A DNA stretch of 64,000 nucleotides from Ehretia macrophylla (Eukaryota > Streptophyta > Magnoliopsida > Boraginales > Ehretiaceae): positions 34,495,652 through 34,559,651 of the forward strand of contig CM075775.1 of the NCBI GenBank assembly GCA_037974665.1, written 5' to 3'. Position numbers and translations under genes: made by a program. Position 1 is the stretch's first letter. Each line of letters opens with the position of its first letter. This document shows, piece by piece, positions 1 through 11,228 of the stretch. Under the pieces are notes generated by a model. It made no database searches, was not told the origin of the DNA, and was given only the letters and a program-made list of their open reading frames with translations.

Positions 1-1
1 T

Positions 2-2810
2 GAAGCTAATAAATCAATTGCAGTGAAAACAGATGAACAATTTGCTGCAATACCGCCATCTTCTCGCTCACCTGACCAGGTTATTCAATTCCTCCTCCGT
101 GTATATAGTTTTGTTTATTTCACGACCAGACCCGACCCGTAATCAAGACTAGTATCGTATGTTTAAAATATTAAATTAAGTTATGTCTCACACCAATATA
201 GTACACTAAGTATATATACATTAATATATCTGTTTACATATGCTCATGAGCTTATATAAACCAATTTGTTCATGAGTTTGTACCTCAATGTATTGGACCA
301 CGGCAAATAATTAACCACTATGTAAATCACGTGGCTATTTTACTTGAATTGGAGCTATAAATGGTCTAAAATTATAATAAAAAAAAGAAGAAGTTGCTAG
401 CAGTGGCATTAGACCAGCTTGATCTATCAAAAAGCTTTTCAAGAAAGCTCAATGGTTTCTCAACCTCCAAATTGCTTCATCTAGCATATGAAAAGCTACA
501 TGTTTTACCGAGTTTAGATAAGGTGGTAATTTAACATATCGTAATTTATGTTATCAAACGGTTTTCTTTTTTTATTTGTGATTTAAAGGAGTCTTATTAC
601 ATTTTACATCACATATGATGTTGCACACGATAATGGATTTCAAGACTGTTATCAAACGATTTTGAGTCCAAGTCTTGCCAACATTTATTTCAAAATATTA
701 AAACTGTCTACATGCAAGGTTGAAAACAAATTTCATCTGAATGTGCGGAATCTTTTTAAAAATAATAAATAATATAATAAACTTATTTTTAACCGTTTAA
801 ACTTTTATATAGGGTTGTAATTTTACAGAATTGAAGAAAGTTGGTAAAGTTTATGAACTTCAATAATTTGTTCGAACTATGTCTAACGTGAGCAAATCTA
901 GCCTTGCGCAAGCTGAATACGAAATTAAATCGATTTGTTTAGGCATAAAGCTTGTCAGACGTAAACATTACAGTTTCTTTGTGTAAGATGGCCCATCTCA
1001 GGTTTCTATGTTGCTTTCGTCCCAACTTGAATGTCTGTTTTTATTTTTTCTAGCCAGACAAACCTTTTTTCCACCGATTGACACACATTTAATCTAGTGA
1101 TATGTCACTTACTGTAAGTATGAAAGATTGTATGATCAATTCTCGTAAATTTCAAAAATAAAAATAAAAATCTTTTTCCTGAATCTTTTCACATTGATTC
1201 GGAGACATTTTTAAAGAACCAAATGATATTTTCTATAAATTCTATTATTGTCATTTCAATTTAGCAATGTATTTCACAAAAAAAAAAAAAAATAGCAATG
1301 TAGCAACATAAAAAGTTACATAAAGTTACTAATTTAACCTAAATAGATCAAACAAATCACATAGTCATATTTGGCCAGCTACTTAAAAGAATCTGTTGAA
1401 AGCTTGAAACACGTCATCGAACTCAAGGGAAGAGCTATTCACGAGCCAGCGAAAGTTGCAGTCCTTATTAACTCTAAGAGCGAAACTGTTAAAAAGTGAA
1501 TTGAGATTATATTTTTTGAGAACATGAATATTTTTAAGGTATTTTTAACTAAAAAAAATTAATTTAGCCCGCAGTGAAAAATTTATCCACATACAAATAC
1601 TATTATGTGTTCCCAAGCCCCACTAAGTAATAATCCTGAATTTGCCCCTCATCGAACCGTTAGCTAGATAAGATATTAGAAACACATGAGTACACTAGTG
1701 GTCCTAAGAGTGGGTATGGTTTTTAATGTGTTTGCTTGCAGGTCGTTGTTCTGAGAGTATCACTCCATTGCAAGGGATGTGAGAGGAAAATGAGAAAGCA
1801 TATATCTAGAATGGAAGGTATGCACTTCTCTTCCAACAACTCTCTTTTTTTTCTTTTTTTTTTGTCCTAGAAAAAAACTCTTTTTTTTTTTTTGTTGTAA
1901 CATGTTATCAAACGTTGTAATTACATTTCTATTGAGTAATTTTACTTATAAAATACCCATTTGACTTTTATTTTTCAACTCACACCAGCCTAGTATGAGA
2001 TAAATTACATTTGTTTAAAACTTTGTTAATTTTTTTAAATATATTTCACAGTTTTGTATTGAGAATTGATATAATAATTCACAAGAGGAGGAAAATTTTC
2101 AATTTTAGACTAATACAGAATTCATTGGTCATAGTCTCATGAACTGGGCTATTTTTTTAAGATTAACAAAATTCATCATCTTAAGCCCATGAGCTACCTC
2201 AGGCCAGTCCCTTCCATGTTGGGCAAATATTGGACCAAGGCATATCCAGCCCGATGTTGATTGGGCCGTACTTATAATTATACAACCCGAACCTGTAATG
2301 GACCATGGACCAAAATAGATTTCAAATAGTTTTGCCTAACGTTGCATAATTTGTCTTCATATCCTCTCTCTTTTTTGGGTCATTATAATGGGGCGGATGT
2401 AACTTATAGTTGTAGCAAAGACGACCCCTAATTTTTTCAAAATAAAAAATACATTGATTAATTTTTACTAAAAAATATATACAAAATTTTGTTAATTAAT
2501 CCTTATCAAAAAGTGCATATATATAATTTTCACCGAGAAAAAATTTTAGATCTTCCCCTCGTCACTATTACTCTCATATTCTACTAGTAATAAACTCTAA
2601 ATATGATGTGCAGGTGTGACTTCCTTCAACATAGATTTTGCAGCAAAGAAAGTTACAGTTGTAGGGGATGTGACGCCATTAGAAGTTCTTTCAAGTATTT
2701 CAAAAGTGAAGAATGCAAAATTGTGGACGCCTACAATGCCACCTTCTTTAGCCCATCCAGTTAGCTTGAATAACATAGAAACCAGGCAATTCCAAGAAGC
2801 TGGTGCATGA
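2..2810 (+). CDS. HMA-domain protein, NaKR-like (3' three exons, partial)
   Basis: The gene enters from the left edge. Three exons join in frame: 2-79 (ends PDQ, donor gt at 80), 1742-1817 (acceptor ag at 1740-1741, donor gt at 1818), and 2614-2810 (acceptor cag at 2611-2613, stop tga 2808-2810). Exon 2 encodes VVVLRVSLHCKGCERKMRKH, which has the heavy-metal-associated domain and its metal-binding CxxC (CKGC). Exon 3 continues the fold with VTSFNIDFAAKKVTVVGDVT and ends about 30 residues after the domain. The spacing and the FNIDFAAKKVTV segment resemble the C-terminus of SODIUM POTASSIUM ROOT DEFECTIVE (NaKR) proteins, which are phloem-associated metal-binding proteins with the HMA domain at the C-terminus. 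The N-terminal half lies outside the window. No stop or frameshift is seen, so the gene looks functional. The family is clear; the paralogue (NaKR1, 2 or 3) cannot be told. Confidence 0.85.
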
Positions 2811-3419
2811 TGAATACATGGAAATTCTTTGAAGTATTATTTTGCGGGCGACCTTTTTTGGGATAAGCGTGTAGCAAAAGTTTTATATACCGAACTACCT
2901 TTTTATCATTTTGTCGATGGAATGCACTATCTGGCTTTTGTAAATATATTCACCCTTGAGTAGAAATTTCGTTATATGTGTTTCTTAAGTACTTGTATCA
3001 AGAGGTAGGTTGGACATGGATTGAAGCTAAAACTTCTTTAACTTGGTCAGTTTCGATCGAATTTTAGCTCTTGCAAGTTGCAAATTTTGCATATACACGT
3101 TTTCTTATTTCTTACATTAGATTTTGGTCTTTGAAATAATGTGCTACGAGAAATGATGACACAATTAGGAAAGAATTTAGAATATTTTATTACATTCGTT
3201 TATAATACTAAAATGATTAAGACGGTGAGGACTAAGTGATTTTACAAACAAAATTTCAAATTGGCACCAATGAGAATTTTGATAAACAGGAAACACCATT
3301 GATGAAAATGTACATGCTAGAAGAATGCATTACAGATATTTAAGTCTACTATTATAGAATAATTAATACTTTGGGAAGTACATTTGTGAACAAACATAAA
3401 ATTAAATAGAATAGCCTAA
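2811..3419. other. 3' flank of the HMA gene, no gene seen
   Basis: AT-rich sequence holding the presumed 3' UTR and downstream flank of the HMA gene. I see no ORF, RNA gene or repeat structure before the Mutator target duplication at 3420. Confidence 0.5.
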
Positions 3420-3819
3420 ATTAAAAAAGGGTGAATAGCTCCAGACCCCCCTGTGGTCAAACGAAACTAGTTATAACCCCCCTGTGGTCTACAAAATATA
3501 GTCTGACCTCCCTGTGGTCCTACGCAAGGTGCATACGCACCACTTTCGTTACTTTCCGTTAAAAAAATTAACAACAACAATACAATGACCAATATACCTT
3601 TATTTTTAATGCTCATTCTTTTTAACTTTTTTACTATTTTCTCTTTTGACCCATGCTTTCACCCGACTCCTCTCACACGCACGCAGCATTTTCCCCCTCT
3701 CAATCACACACACCACACCATCTCAATCGCACATATCACACCATCTCTATCGGACCTGATAGCATCAGACGTCGGCCCATCAGATTAGCATATCTCCGGC
3801 GACATCTCCTTGAAGGCGA

Positions 3820-3900
3820 GGTAAATATATATACATACATATAGGTATATATACATATATGTACATACACACGCATACATGTATATATACACACACACAT
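3820..3900. repeat. TA/CA-rich microsatellite inside MULE
   Basis: Alternating purine-pyrimidine tract (tatatacatacata and acacacacac runs) between the MULE left end and the transposase. Confidence 0.7.
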
Positions 3901-4464
3901 TCTCTTTCACAACACATATATGTATTTTATTATGTCGACGATGCCTATTTTTATAGTATGATCAGGAAACAAACTAGGTTAATAAATTAGGGTTTTAAAA
4001 ATTGAGCGTAAATAAATTAGGGCTTGATATACTATTTAAATTAGGGATTTAGGAAAATAAATTAGGGCTTTATAATTAGTAAATAAATTAGGATTTTGGG
4101 TAAATAATTTAGGGGTATTAGTTATGAAATTTATACTCATTCGAGTTGTTTGAAATTTGTTTTTTCTAATTTATTTCATGCTATAGTATGATGAATTTGC
4201 TGCTATTGATGTTGTTGATGATATAGTTGATGATAAATTAGATGATAATGTTGTTACATAACTTCGAAGTTAGTGATGATGAGTTCACTGCTATTTTATT
4301 TCAGAATGAATGATGATAATGTTGATGTCAATAATGATGAATTTGTTGGTAGTGATTATGATAATTTTGGAATGTTTTATGGGTGTTGTGATATTCAATT
4401 ATGCCCAGGTGGTACGCGTGTGTATTATCCTGGGATTAGGTATGAGGGAAGGAAGAAAGAAATA

Positions 4465-4780
4465 TTCTGAGATGTTGAAATAGATACTTTGAATGAGTTT
4501 AAATTTAGAAAATGTATGAAAATGCTAGGGGGGACAAAAGTAACATATCATTCTATATTAGTAACAAGTAAATCCTTTGTGTGTATTTCCCAATCTTTTT
4601 GGGGGGATAAATATCAATCGTAAGGTCTGAGACGACCCAGAAAGGTCGGACGATAGTAAAAGGTCATAGCAAACCCTGTAGCTACTTGTTCTGAGATGTT
4701 GAAATAGATACTTTGAATGAGTTTAAATTTAGAAAAATGTATGAAAATGCTAGGGGGGACAAAAGTAACATATCATTCTA
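4465..4780 (+). repeat. About 90-bp direct repeat within the transposase gene
   Basis: The stretch starting ttctgagatgttgaaatag occurs at 4465 and again at 4689 (offset 224 bp), running to about 4556 and 4780. The copies differ by one base (aaaatg against aaaaatg). The 134-bp spacer contains unrelated GC-richer sequence. Because 224 is not a multiple of 3 the duplication breaks the N-terminal frame. Confidence 0.85.
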
Positions 4781-7290
4781 CTACGCTACGCCAGGAAGGT
4801 CGTTGCATGATGACATAAGGGAGATTTGTGATGATGCTAGTGTTACAGAGTTTCAAAGTGTTTGTGTAGATTATTATTTGGTAACAGTGTATGCAGTAGA
4901 AGGTCATGAACCATTTTGTGCAATTGGAACTGATAGAAATATACTTAGTTCTAATGCATTAGTCTTGTATAATGGTGGTGTTAAAACTAATGGTTTAGGG
5001 GATGCCTTAAATGGTTCAGGGGAATCTACACAAGTACATGAACATGTAGAAGTGCTTAAAAATACAGAAGCACTTGAAAATACACAAGTACATGAACATG
5101 GTTCAGGGGAATCTACACAAACACATGAACATGTAGAAGCAGATGTAGATGATGAAGTGAGTGAAAATGAAGTGCATGAAGAAGATTCGGATGTAGATGA
5201 TGAGGATTATGTTGCAGAAACAGATAGATCGATTTCAGATACAAATTCTGATGTACCTAGCTTGGTGTATGAGGATGTTGAGGGATTAGGTGATAATGAC
5301 ATTTTCAATTAGACTGATGAGGGACAGGCTAAAAGAGAAAGGTACATTGCATGGAAAGAAGAAATTAAAAAGAGAAATCAGAAGAAAAAGAAAACCAATG
5401 AAAATGGTATTGATCAAAATTCAACTAGTGAATCCCGATGGAGCAGTGATGTGGAAGAGGATACCTTATATGATTCTGAATATCATCCAGAGTTCCCTAA
5501 TGATATTGATATGGGTACTTTTGAAATGCAAGTGAAACTGGAGTTTAAATCAATTGATGAATTTAGGAGGGTTCTGAAGGATTGGGCTATTAGAAAGGGC
5601 ATTTACTATAGATTGGTGAAAAATGAGAAGTCAAAAATCTGGGCGATATGTACTTATGCTAAAACCCACGGTTGCACTTGAGTACTACATGCATCTCTAG
5701 TTATGGGTGGTCCAACATTTATGGTTAAAACTCTTAAAGGTTCTCATAAGTGTGGACCTAGGTTTGATAATAGATTGGGTGATTACAAGTACATTGGAAA
5801 AAGGATGGTTGATGCTGTTAGGGATAATCCAACTCGGTCTACTGCAAATATGCAAGAAAAAATTCATTCGGATATCAAACTGACAGTTAGTAAATAGAAG
5901 GCTATGAAAGCCAAACAAGTGGCAAAAAGACTGATAAAAGGTGATTTTGAGGAACAATTTGCTAGATTGAGGGACTATTGTGCAACTGTCATTCAATGTA
6001 ATGAAGATAGCTCGGTGTTATTGAGGGTTGATAGGAGTGTACCTGATGAACCGAGGTTTGAGAAGTTGTTTTTCTCAGTGGCTACGATGAAGAATGGTTT
6101 TCTAGCAGGGTGTAGGCCAATAATAGGCCTAGATGGGTATTTATTGAAGACTACATATGAGGGCCATTTGTTAGCTGCAATAGGCAGAGATGGAAATGAC
6201 AATATGTTCCCTATTGCAATTGCTTTGGTTCCAATTGAGATGAGGGAGAGTTGGAGTTGGTTTCTACATGAACTGCACAACCTAATTGTTAATCCATATG
6301 CACATCGTTGGACTTACATTTTTGACAGGCAAAAGGGGTTATGTGAAGTATTCGAAAATGAATATCTAGGGATAGATCACAAGTTCTGTATTCGACACAT
6401 GTGGCAGAATTTTAAGCAAAAGTTTGGGGGTTTGAAATTCAAGGACTTATTTTGGAATGTTGCATCAACAACTAACATGAAAGAGTTTGAAATATGTATG
6501 AAGAGTATAGAGAAGGTTGACCCAAATGCATTTGCGTGGTTAAGAACGATACCCCCTCAGCAATGGGCAAGGTCGCATTTTCCACTAACTTCAAAGTGCG
6601 ACATATTGGTTAACAATCTCTGTGAATCTTTTAACAATTACATTATAGATGCCAGAGATAAACCAATTATCACAATGCTTGAAATGATAAGAGAAAAATT
6701 GATGACTAGAATGCAAGTGAAAAGACAGGGAATGGAAAAATATACAGGTATAATTTGTCCAAATATATTGAAGAGGATATCAAAATTGGTTGAGGCATCA
6801 AATGGTTGGTATGCTAACTGGGCAGGAAATAAGGAATATGAGGTTGTACAGGATTGGAACAAACAAGTTGTCAATTTGGTCACCAAGATATGCACATTTG
6901 GCATGTTTCAATTGACAGGATATCCATGTTGTCATGCGTTGGCTTGCATACACCGATATGGTAAAACTATGGAGGACTATGTGGATCATTGCTACTCCAA
7001 AGAAGTTTACATGAATGTATATGCACATATGATTCATCCAGTACCTTTTCCACTTGACTATGTTGACAGTGGAGGTGAGGCATTGAAGTCACCATTGGTG
7101 CACAAGAGAACTGGTAGGATTCGTAAGGTAAGAAGAAAGGGTCCTGATGAGTTGAACAAGCAAAATGGGAGTGCAATTGTTTCTACAAGGAAGGGCCAGA
7201 CCATAACTTGTCAAAAATGCCTACAGAGAAGACACAACAAGAAATATTGTGGAAATGATTTCCATCCAAATTCAAAATTATTAAAGGTAA

Positions 7291-7755
7291 AATAAATCTG
7301 AAATAGTTAATTTGTTATTATTTTACTTGTCAACTATGAAATATTATTTTGTGCAGGCAATGAACAATGAACATAGGTCAAATGTGGAACATATGGATTC
7401 AAATGTGGACCGGCCTTAGTCTTCTTCTTATGATGTAAGAAAATGTGTAACATCTTATGTTATTTACACTTAAAAATCAAATGAGTTGAGGAGATGAAAT
7501 CCGAAGAACTAATACTTATCACTAATAAATCTGAAATAGTTAATTTGTTATTATTTTACTTGTCAAATCTAAAATATTATTTTGTGCAGGCAATGAACAA
7601 TAAACATGGGTCAAATGTGGAATATATGGATTCAAATGTGGATCGCCTCAGCCTTCTTCTTATGATGTTAGAAAATGTGTAACATCTTATGTTATTTACA
7701 CTTAAAAATCAAATGAGTTGAGGAGATGAAATCCGAAGAACTAATACTTATCACT
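7291..7755 (+). repeat. Tandem duplication (233 bp x 2) across the last transposase intron
   Basis: Copy 1 is 7291-7523 and copy 2 is 7524-7755; both begin aataaatctgaaatag and end cttatcact. Each copy holds an acceptor site (tgtgcag) and a decayed version of the last exon start (gcaatgaacaa). The genuine last exon begins after a third acceptor at 7771-7773. Confidence 0.88.
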
Positions 7756-8269
7756 TACAATGTTTATATGCAGGCAATGAACATTCCAAATGTGGGTCAA
7801 CATGGGCCATTTACCACTCAAGCATTAAACATGTCCACCCAAGAATCAAACCCATCAACTCATTTACCACCTAGACCAAAAGTTGTTGATAAAGGTAGAT
7901 CTACAGTTGATGGTGCTAGATCTGACGATAATAATTTCAGATCTTCCAGATCTGCAGTTGGCTGTGGAGCTAATAGAGGTTGTGGAGCTGATAGAGGTCG
8001 TAGGCCTGTTGCCCGAGGCGGTGGAGTTGTGGTACGGGGTGGTAGTACATCTTCTCAGAGAGGTGGTATATCTTCTATGGTTGGACCTCAAAACAGTGAA
8101 GATAGTTCTAGCAGTCAAGGGGCCACCAGAAAAGTGTACACAAGCTTCCAAAGTGAAGCTCTTGCAGGTGGAACAAATGCAAAACGAAATCGTGTTGCAA
8201 GCATTGGTAAAGTGTTAGAGAACATCAAGAAAAGGAAAAGAATATGGCAGCCTTGACATTTTATATTTA

Positions 8270-8835
8270 CACTTGTTGGAGTTTGTCTTTTTTTTTTTAG
8301 TACTTAATTGAAGCTTGTCTCCTATGGTTTAGATATGCACATGGTTGGTATTTTGGCAGTTTGTGCAACTTGGTTGGTTTTTGCTACTTTGTAACAGGTT
8401 GGTTGGTTTTTTGGACAATGGTGGGGTGCAACTTGATTGCCACTTTATGTCTTTATACTTTGTAACAGGTTGATTGGTTGATTTTTGGACAGTGTGGGGT
8501 GCAACATTAATGACACTTGGTTTTTATATTAGTTGGTATGTTTCATGACTAAATATGTGCATTTCTATCAATTTAGTCTATATCAAGAATTGTACTACAT
8601 ATCAGGTCTTTAGTCTTTCTTTCTAGATACAACTCATGTTATGAGAACATTATGAAAAAAAAAAAATTAAATATGGCTAACAAGTAATTATTTTCCGGTT
8701 ATAAACAAGATCGCAACAACAAGAAGTAGCACCAATAACATAATAAAAAAACTAACGGCACAATAAAATTGAAGATGGCTAACAAGTAGTTATCTTCCAG
8801 TTACAACAATGACTATCCTACACACCACACATATT
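8270..8835. repeat. MULE interior spacer with direct repeats
   Basis: Between the two convergent genes lie two diverged direct copies of a segment containing ctttgtaacaggttg (about 8387 and 8457) and a further direct repeat (aacaagaagtagcaccaa at about 8717 and 8851). The second copy overlaps the 3' coding end of the GRF gene. Confidence 0.65.
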
Positions 8836-9273
8836 TTATTTGAAGATTGTGACAACAAGAAGTAGCACCAACAACACAATACAAAAACTAACGGGCAAGA
8901 CAAGAAACATGTTCAATTTTTTGATCTCGTTACTCTTGTTTTTCTTTTTCTTCTTCTTTTTCTTCATAGGAAATGTCACTTCCTCTTTACTATTCTCGTC
9001 TTCGAAACTCCTACTAACGTTATCTCCTAATCTCAATTCCACGTCCAGCTCAGTGCCAAACCAAGAAGCCCTGATAGGCTCGCACCATTTAAAAAAATTG
9101 CATGCATTACAATTATAGAATAAACGTCCTTTCGAGTCCTTCTTATTATCCTTAACAACAATAATTTCAGCCTTCCGATGACAACGACAATTTGTGTTCA
9201 TGTACCGCAAGTCTAGTGCTGGGTCTCCTGAAGCTCGACTTCGACTTCGACGGGTAGATGTTGACATTTTCAC
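8836..9273 (-). CDS. GRF-type zinc-finger membrane protein carried by the MULE
   Basis: A 145-residue single-exon ORF, convergent with the transposase. Residues about 28-66 form a GRF zinc finger: NTNCRCHRKAEIIVV, then GRLFYNCNACNFFKWCEP, giving the paired Cys/His, the GR-F core and the terminal W. It is followed by a Lys run (about residues 104-117) and one C-terminal hydrophobic helix (FLVLPVSFCIVLLVLLLVV), so a tail-anchored membrane protein is likely. Small plant proteins with this layout are numerous and uncharacterised. Position and orientation recall mudrB of maize MuDR, which is also convergent with mudrA, but there is no sequence reason to call it a homologue. The ORF is intact, unlike the transposase. 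It may be a captured host gene or a resident accessory gene. Confidence 0.7.
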   Translation of the reverse strand: MKMSTSTRRSRSRASGDPALDLRYMNTNCRCHRKAEIIVVKDNKKDSKGRLFYNCNACNFFKWCEPIRASWFGTELDVELRLGDNVSRSFEDENSKEEVTFPMKKKKKKKKNKSNEIKKLNMFLVLPVSFCIVLLVLLLVVTIFK

Positions 9274-9489
9274 TTCTGCAAAATGAAGATAAAATAAAAA
9301 AAATCACATCAAAGACAGTTCAAATTACAAATTTTAGCTCAAAATTACAAATCCAAAAATTAGAGAAAAAGAAAGTATAAAATAGTAAAAAATCAAAAAA
9401 TAAAATTACAACAATGTGCATATGTGTATGCATATATAATGTACTTAAATGAAAAAGGATTATATTTGTGTACTAAGTATTTTTTTGAC

Positions 9490-9650
9490 AGCAAGTCAAG
9501 CTCTTCGACGACAACAAAAGAAGCAATCTCAAACTCTTCGACGACAACGAAAGCGGCACGTTCAAGCTCCTTAACGACAATGAAAGCAGTATGCTCAAGC
9601 GCCTCGACGGCAACGAAAGCTCTTCGACGGCAAAGAAGGTAGCAAGCTCA
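9490..9650 (+). repeat. Degenerate minisatellite near MULE right end
   Basis: Four to five imperfect units of about 33 bp with the core ctcttcgacgacaacgaaag lie just inside the right end. Subterminal arrays of this kind may be transposase-binding sites; that is inference. Confidence 0.65.
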
Positions 9651-10184
9651 CGATACAAACTATGGTAAATAGTATTAGGGCATGTTAAAATTTGAATTGA
9701 GGGTATTTTGGTCAGTTTCCATTGTAATTTTATTAATGTTATTGTTAAAAGTCATCAATAGAGGCATTACTCGCTCGTGGTTAGCACTCTCCACTAGTTT
9801 GAACATAAAAGTTGACGGATGGGGGTTATATGCACATCGCGTAGGACCACAGGGAGGTCCGGGGCTATTCACCCATTAAAAAATGCCACTTTGCATTGGA
9901 TAATCCAATATATTAATGTAGCCATTGGTGTCTATTTAAATCTTGGATCTTGTAATCGCGATATGATGCTACTATGTCCCTATCAAGCTGCATCCCCAAA
10001 TGATCAAAACTCCAGGCTAACATCGTAACAAACCCGTTGCTCCCATTTTAAATTTTTTACTAAGCAAGTAAGTATTTTTTTTGCTTGATCAATAAATGGA
10101 TTTTTCATTGCAACAGTATCAGAATACATAGGAGTATATATATATATGCTCCTTGGTCAAAATATTTACAGTGAAAAAAATAAC

Positions 10185-11125
10185 TTACAAAAGATTATGT
10201 TTGTCAATATTCCATGTTTTACAAATCCTAATATTAGTTCTTGTACGTCTAAATTTAGTTTTACCATCTAACTTCATATTGATGTTGGCTTTAATTTTGT
10301 TCAGCACTTGGTCTTCTGTTCTTGTGCCAGTGTTGTGAAGTCTTTGATTTCTCTCTTGCCAGAGTTGGTAGATAAGAGCACAGAAAACAACTTTGATGAT
10401 GCATGCCTGGAAGCTCTTGTTTTTGCAGAAAATTAAAGCCCACTTAATACATGTTTCCCATTTACAAATTCTGGTTGTAACTTGAGCAAGTCGTAGCATA
10501 TCCCACCAGATTTTGTTAGAGTACCCACATTCAAAGAAAAAAGGCTCCCGAGTTTCAGTGTACATGTTACACAGAAGGAATAAGAATTCACTTGATAGCC
10601 CTATAATATCAGCTTGTGCTTTGTTGTGAGTTTATCTTTCATTGGAAGCTAGCTGCAAAAAGCACGTCGAGGGACGACATATCTTGACCAAATGATATCC
10701 GCACAAGGCCACTTTCGTTTCTTGACTCGAATTGAATTCCAAATAGCATCAGATGTAAAGTTATATGTGCCAAGCCATGAGACTTTATCCCTACCATTAG
10801 GATTAGGAAGTAGATTGCCCAGGGTAGCTTTAATATGATTCAATGTTTGATATCTAGATGGGAATGCCCATTGACCATCAGAGATAAAATTTGAAACTTT
10901 AACTATCAATCTGGTACCTGGATTTACTAATGTTTCAACTTCATAGTAGTTCTTAAGACAGCCGAGAGGATTCCAAGAATCAAGCCAAAAAAAAGTATCA
11001 TTGCCATCACCAATATGATGAGAGAGTATCTTCTTTGCCAATGGTCTGAAACTGAGTATTTTTCTCCAAGCCCATGATGTGTCTGAAGGCACTTCAACTT
11101 CCCATAAACTTTTTCATTTCAGATG
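10185..11125 (-). pseudogene. LINE (L1-type) 3' fragment: zf-RVT region
   Basis: The minus strand reads KSLWEVEVPSDTSWAWRKIL from about 11120, then a zf-RVT-like segment ending WSRYVVPRRAFCS. After that it is broken by TAG codons where Trp is expected (about 10645 and 10605) and a frameshift, resuming as FFECGYSNKIWWDMLRLAQV and LIYQLWQERNQRLHNT to 10185. This is the domain order of the C-terminus of plant non-LTR reverse transcriptases. It is non-functional. It is probably the continuation of the fragment at 13395-13610. Confidence 0.75.
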
Positions 11126-11197
11126 AATATGTTTGGGGTTCGTCTTCTATACGGAAGACGCCACATCAACAGGGAGAAACTGAACCGTTGATTTATT

Positions 11198-11228
11198 GGG
11201 GTGAACATCAATGATTGATGTTTACCCC
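11198..11228. repeat. 31-bp near-perfect palindrome
   Basis: ggggtgaacatcaat and attgatgtttacccc face each other across one base: a 15-bp stem with one G-T mismatch. It could be the remnant of a MITE end or a cruciform site; nothing around it decides. Confidence 0.6.

Larger units (their letters stand above)
4273..8256 (+). pseudogene. mudrA-type MULE transposase, disrupted
   Basis: One reading frame runs from 4713 to 7286, then an intron (gt 7287, ag 7772-7773), then an in-phase last exon 7774-8256 rich in Gly and Arg. The N-terminal piece 4273-4470 joins this frame once a 224-bp duplication (4465-4688) is discounted. Domains in order: N-terminal PB1-like region, acidic linker, MuDR DNA-binding region (about 5520-5680), DDE transposase with likely catalytic residues in GLDGYLLK (about 6130), the SDRQKGL-like FDRQKGL (about 6325) and CESFN (about 6620), SWIM zinc finger (about 6890-6950) and a CCHC knuckle (about 7208-7250). 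Lesions: stops at 4468, 5310, 5679 and 5895, each explainable as TGG changed to TGA or TAG. The SWIM finger reads CTF where CxC is expected. The exact start is uncertain. The protein would bind the element ends and cut; this copy cannot make it. Confidence 0.88.
3429..9874. mobile_element. Autonomous-type Mutator-like element (MULE) with perfect 9-bp TSD
   Basis: The ends are inverted: GGGTGAATAGC at 3429 and its complement GCTATTCACCC ending at 9874. Both are followed inward by CCTGTGGTC motifs. The left end carries three such units (about 3450-3520) and the right end one; the right end aligns to the third left unit (GACCTCCCTGTGGTCCTACG), so the left end has been expanded by internal duplication. 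The flanks are a perfect 9-bp target duplication, attaaaaaa at 3420-3428 and 9875-9883, the size expected for Mutator. Inside are a mudrA-type transposase (plus strand) and a convergent minus-strand GRF zinc-finger gene, plus direct-repeat-rich spacer. The TSD being intact implies a fairly recent insertion, but the transposase is already broken. Confidence 0.92.

Noticed and set aside
3653-3844. Small His/Ser-rich ORFs inside the MULE left region
   Set aside because: Overlap each other in different frames in low-complexity DNA; no support.
8840-9118. Plus-strand ORF with a Phe run
   Set aside because: Shadow of the GRF zinc-finger gene on the other strand; the Phe run mirrors its Lys run.
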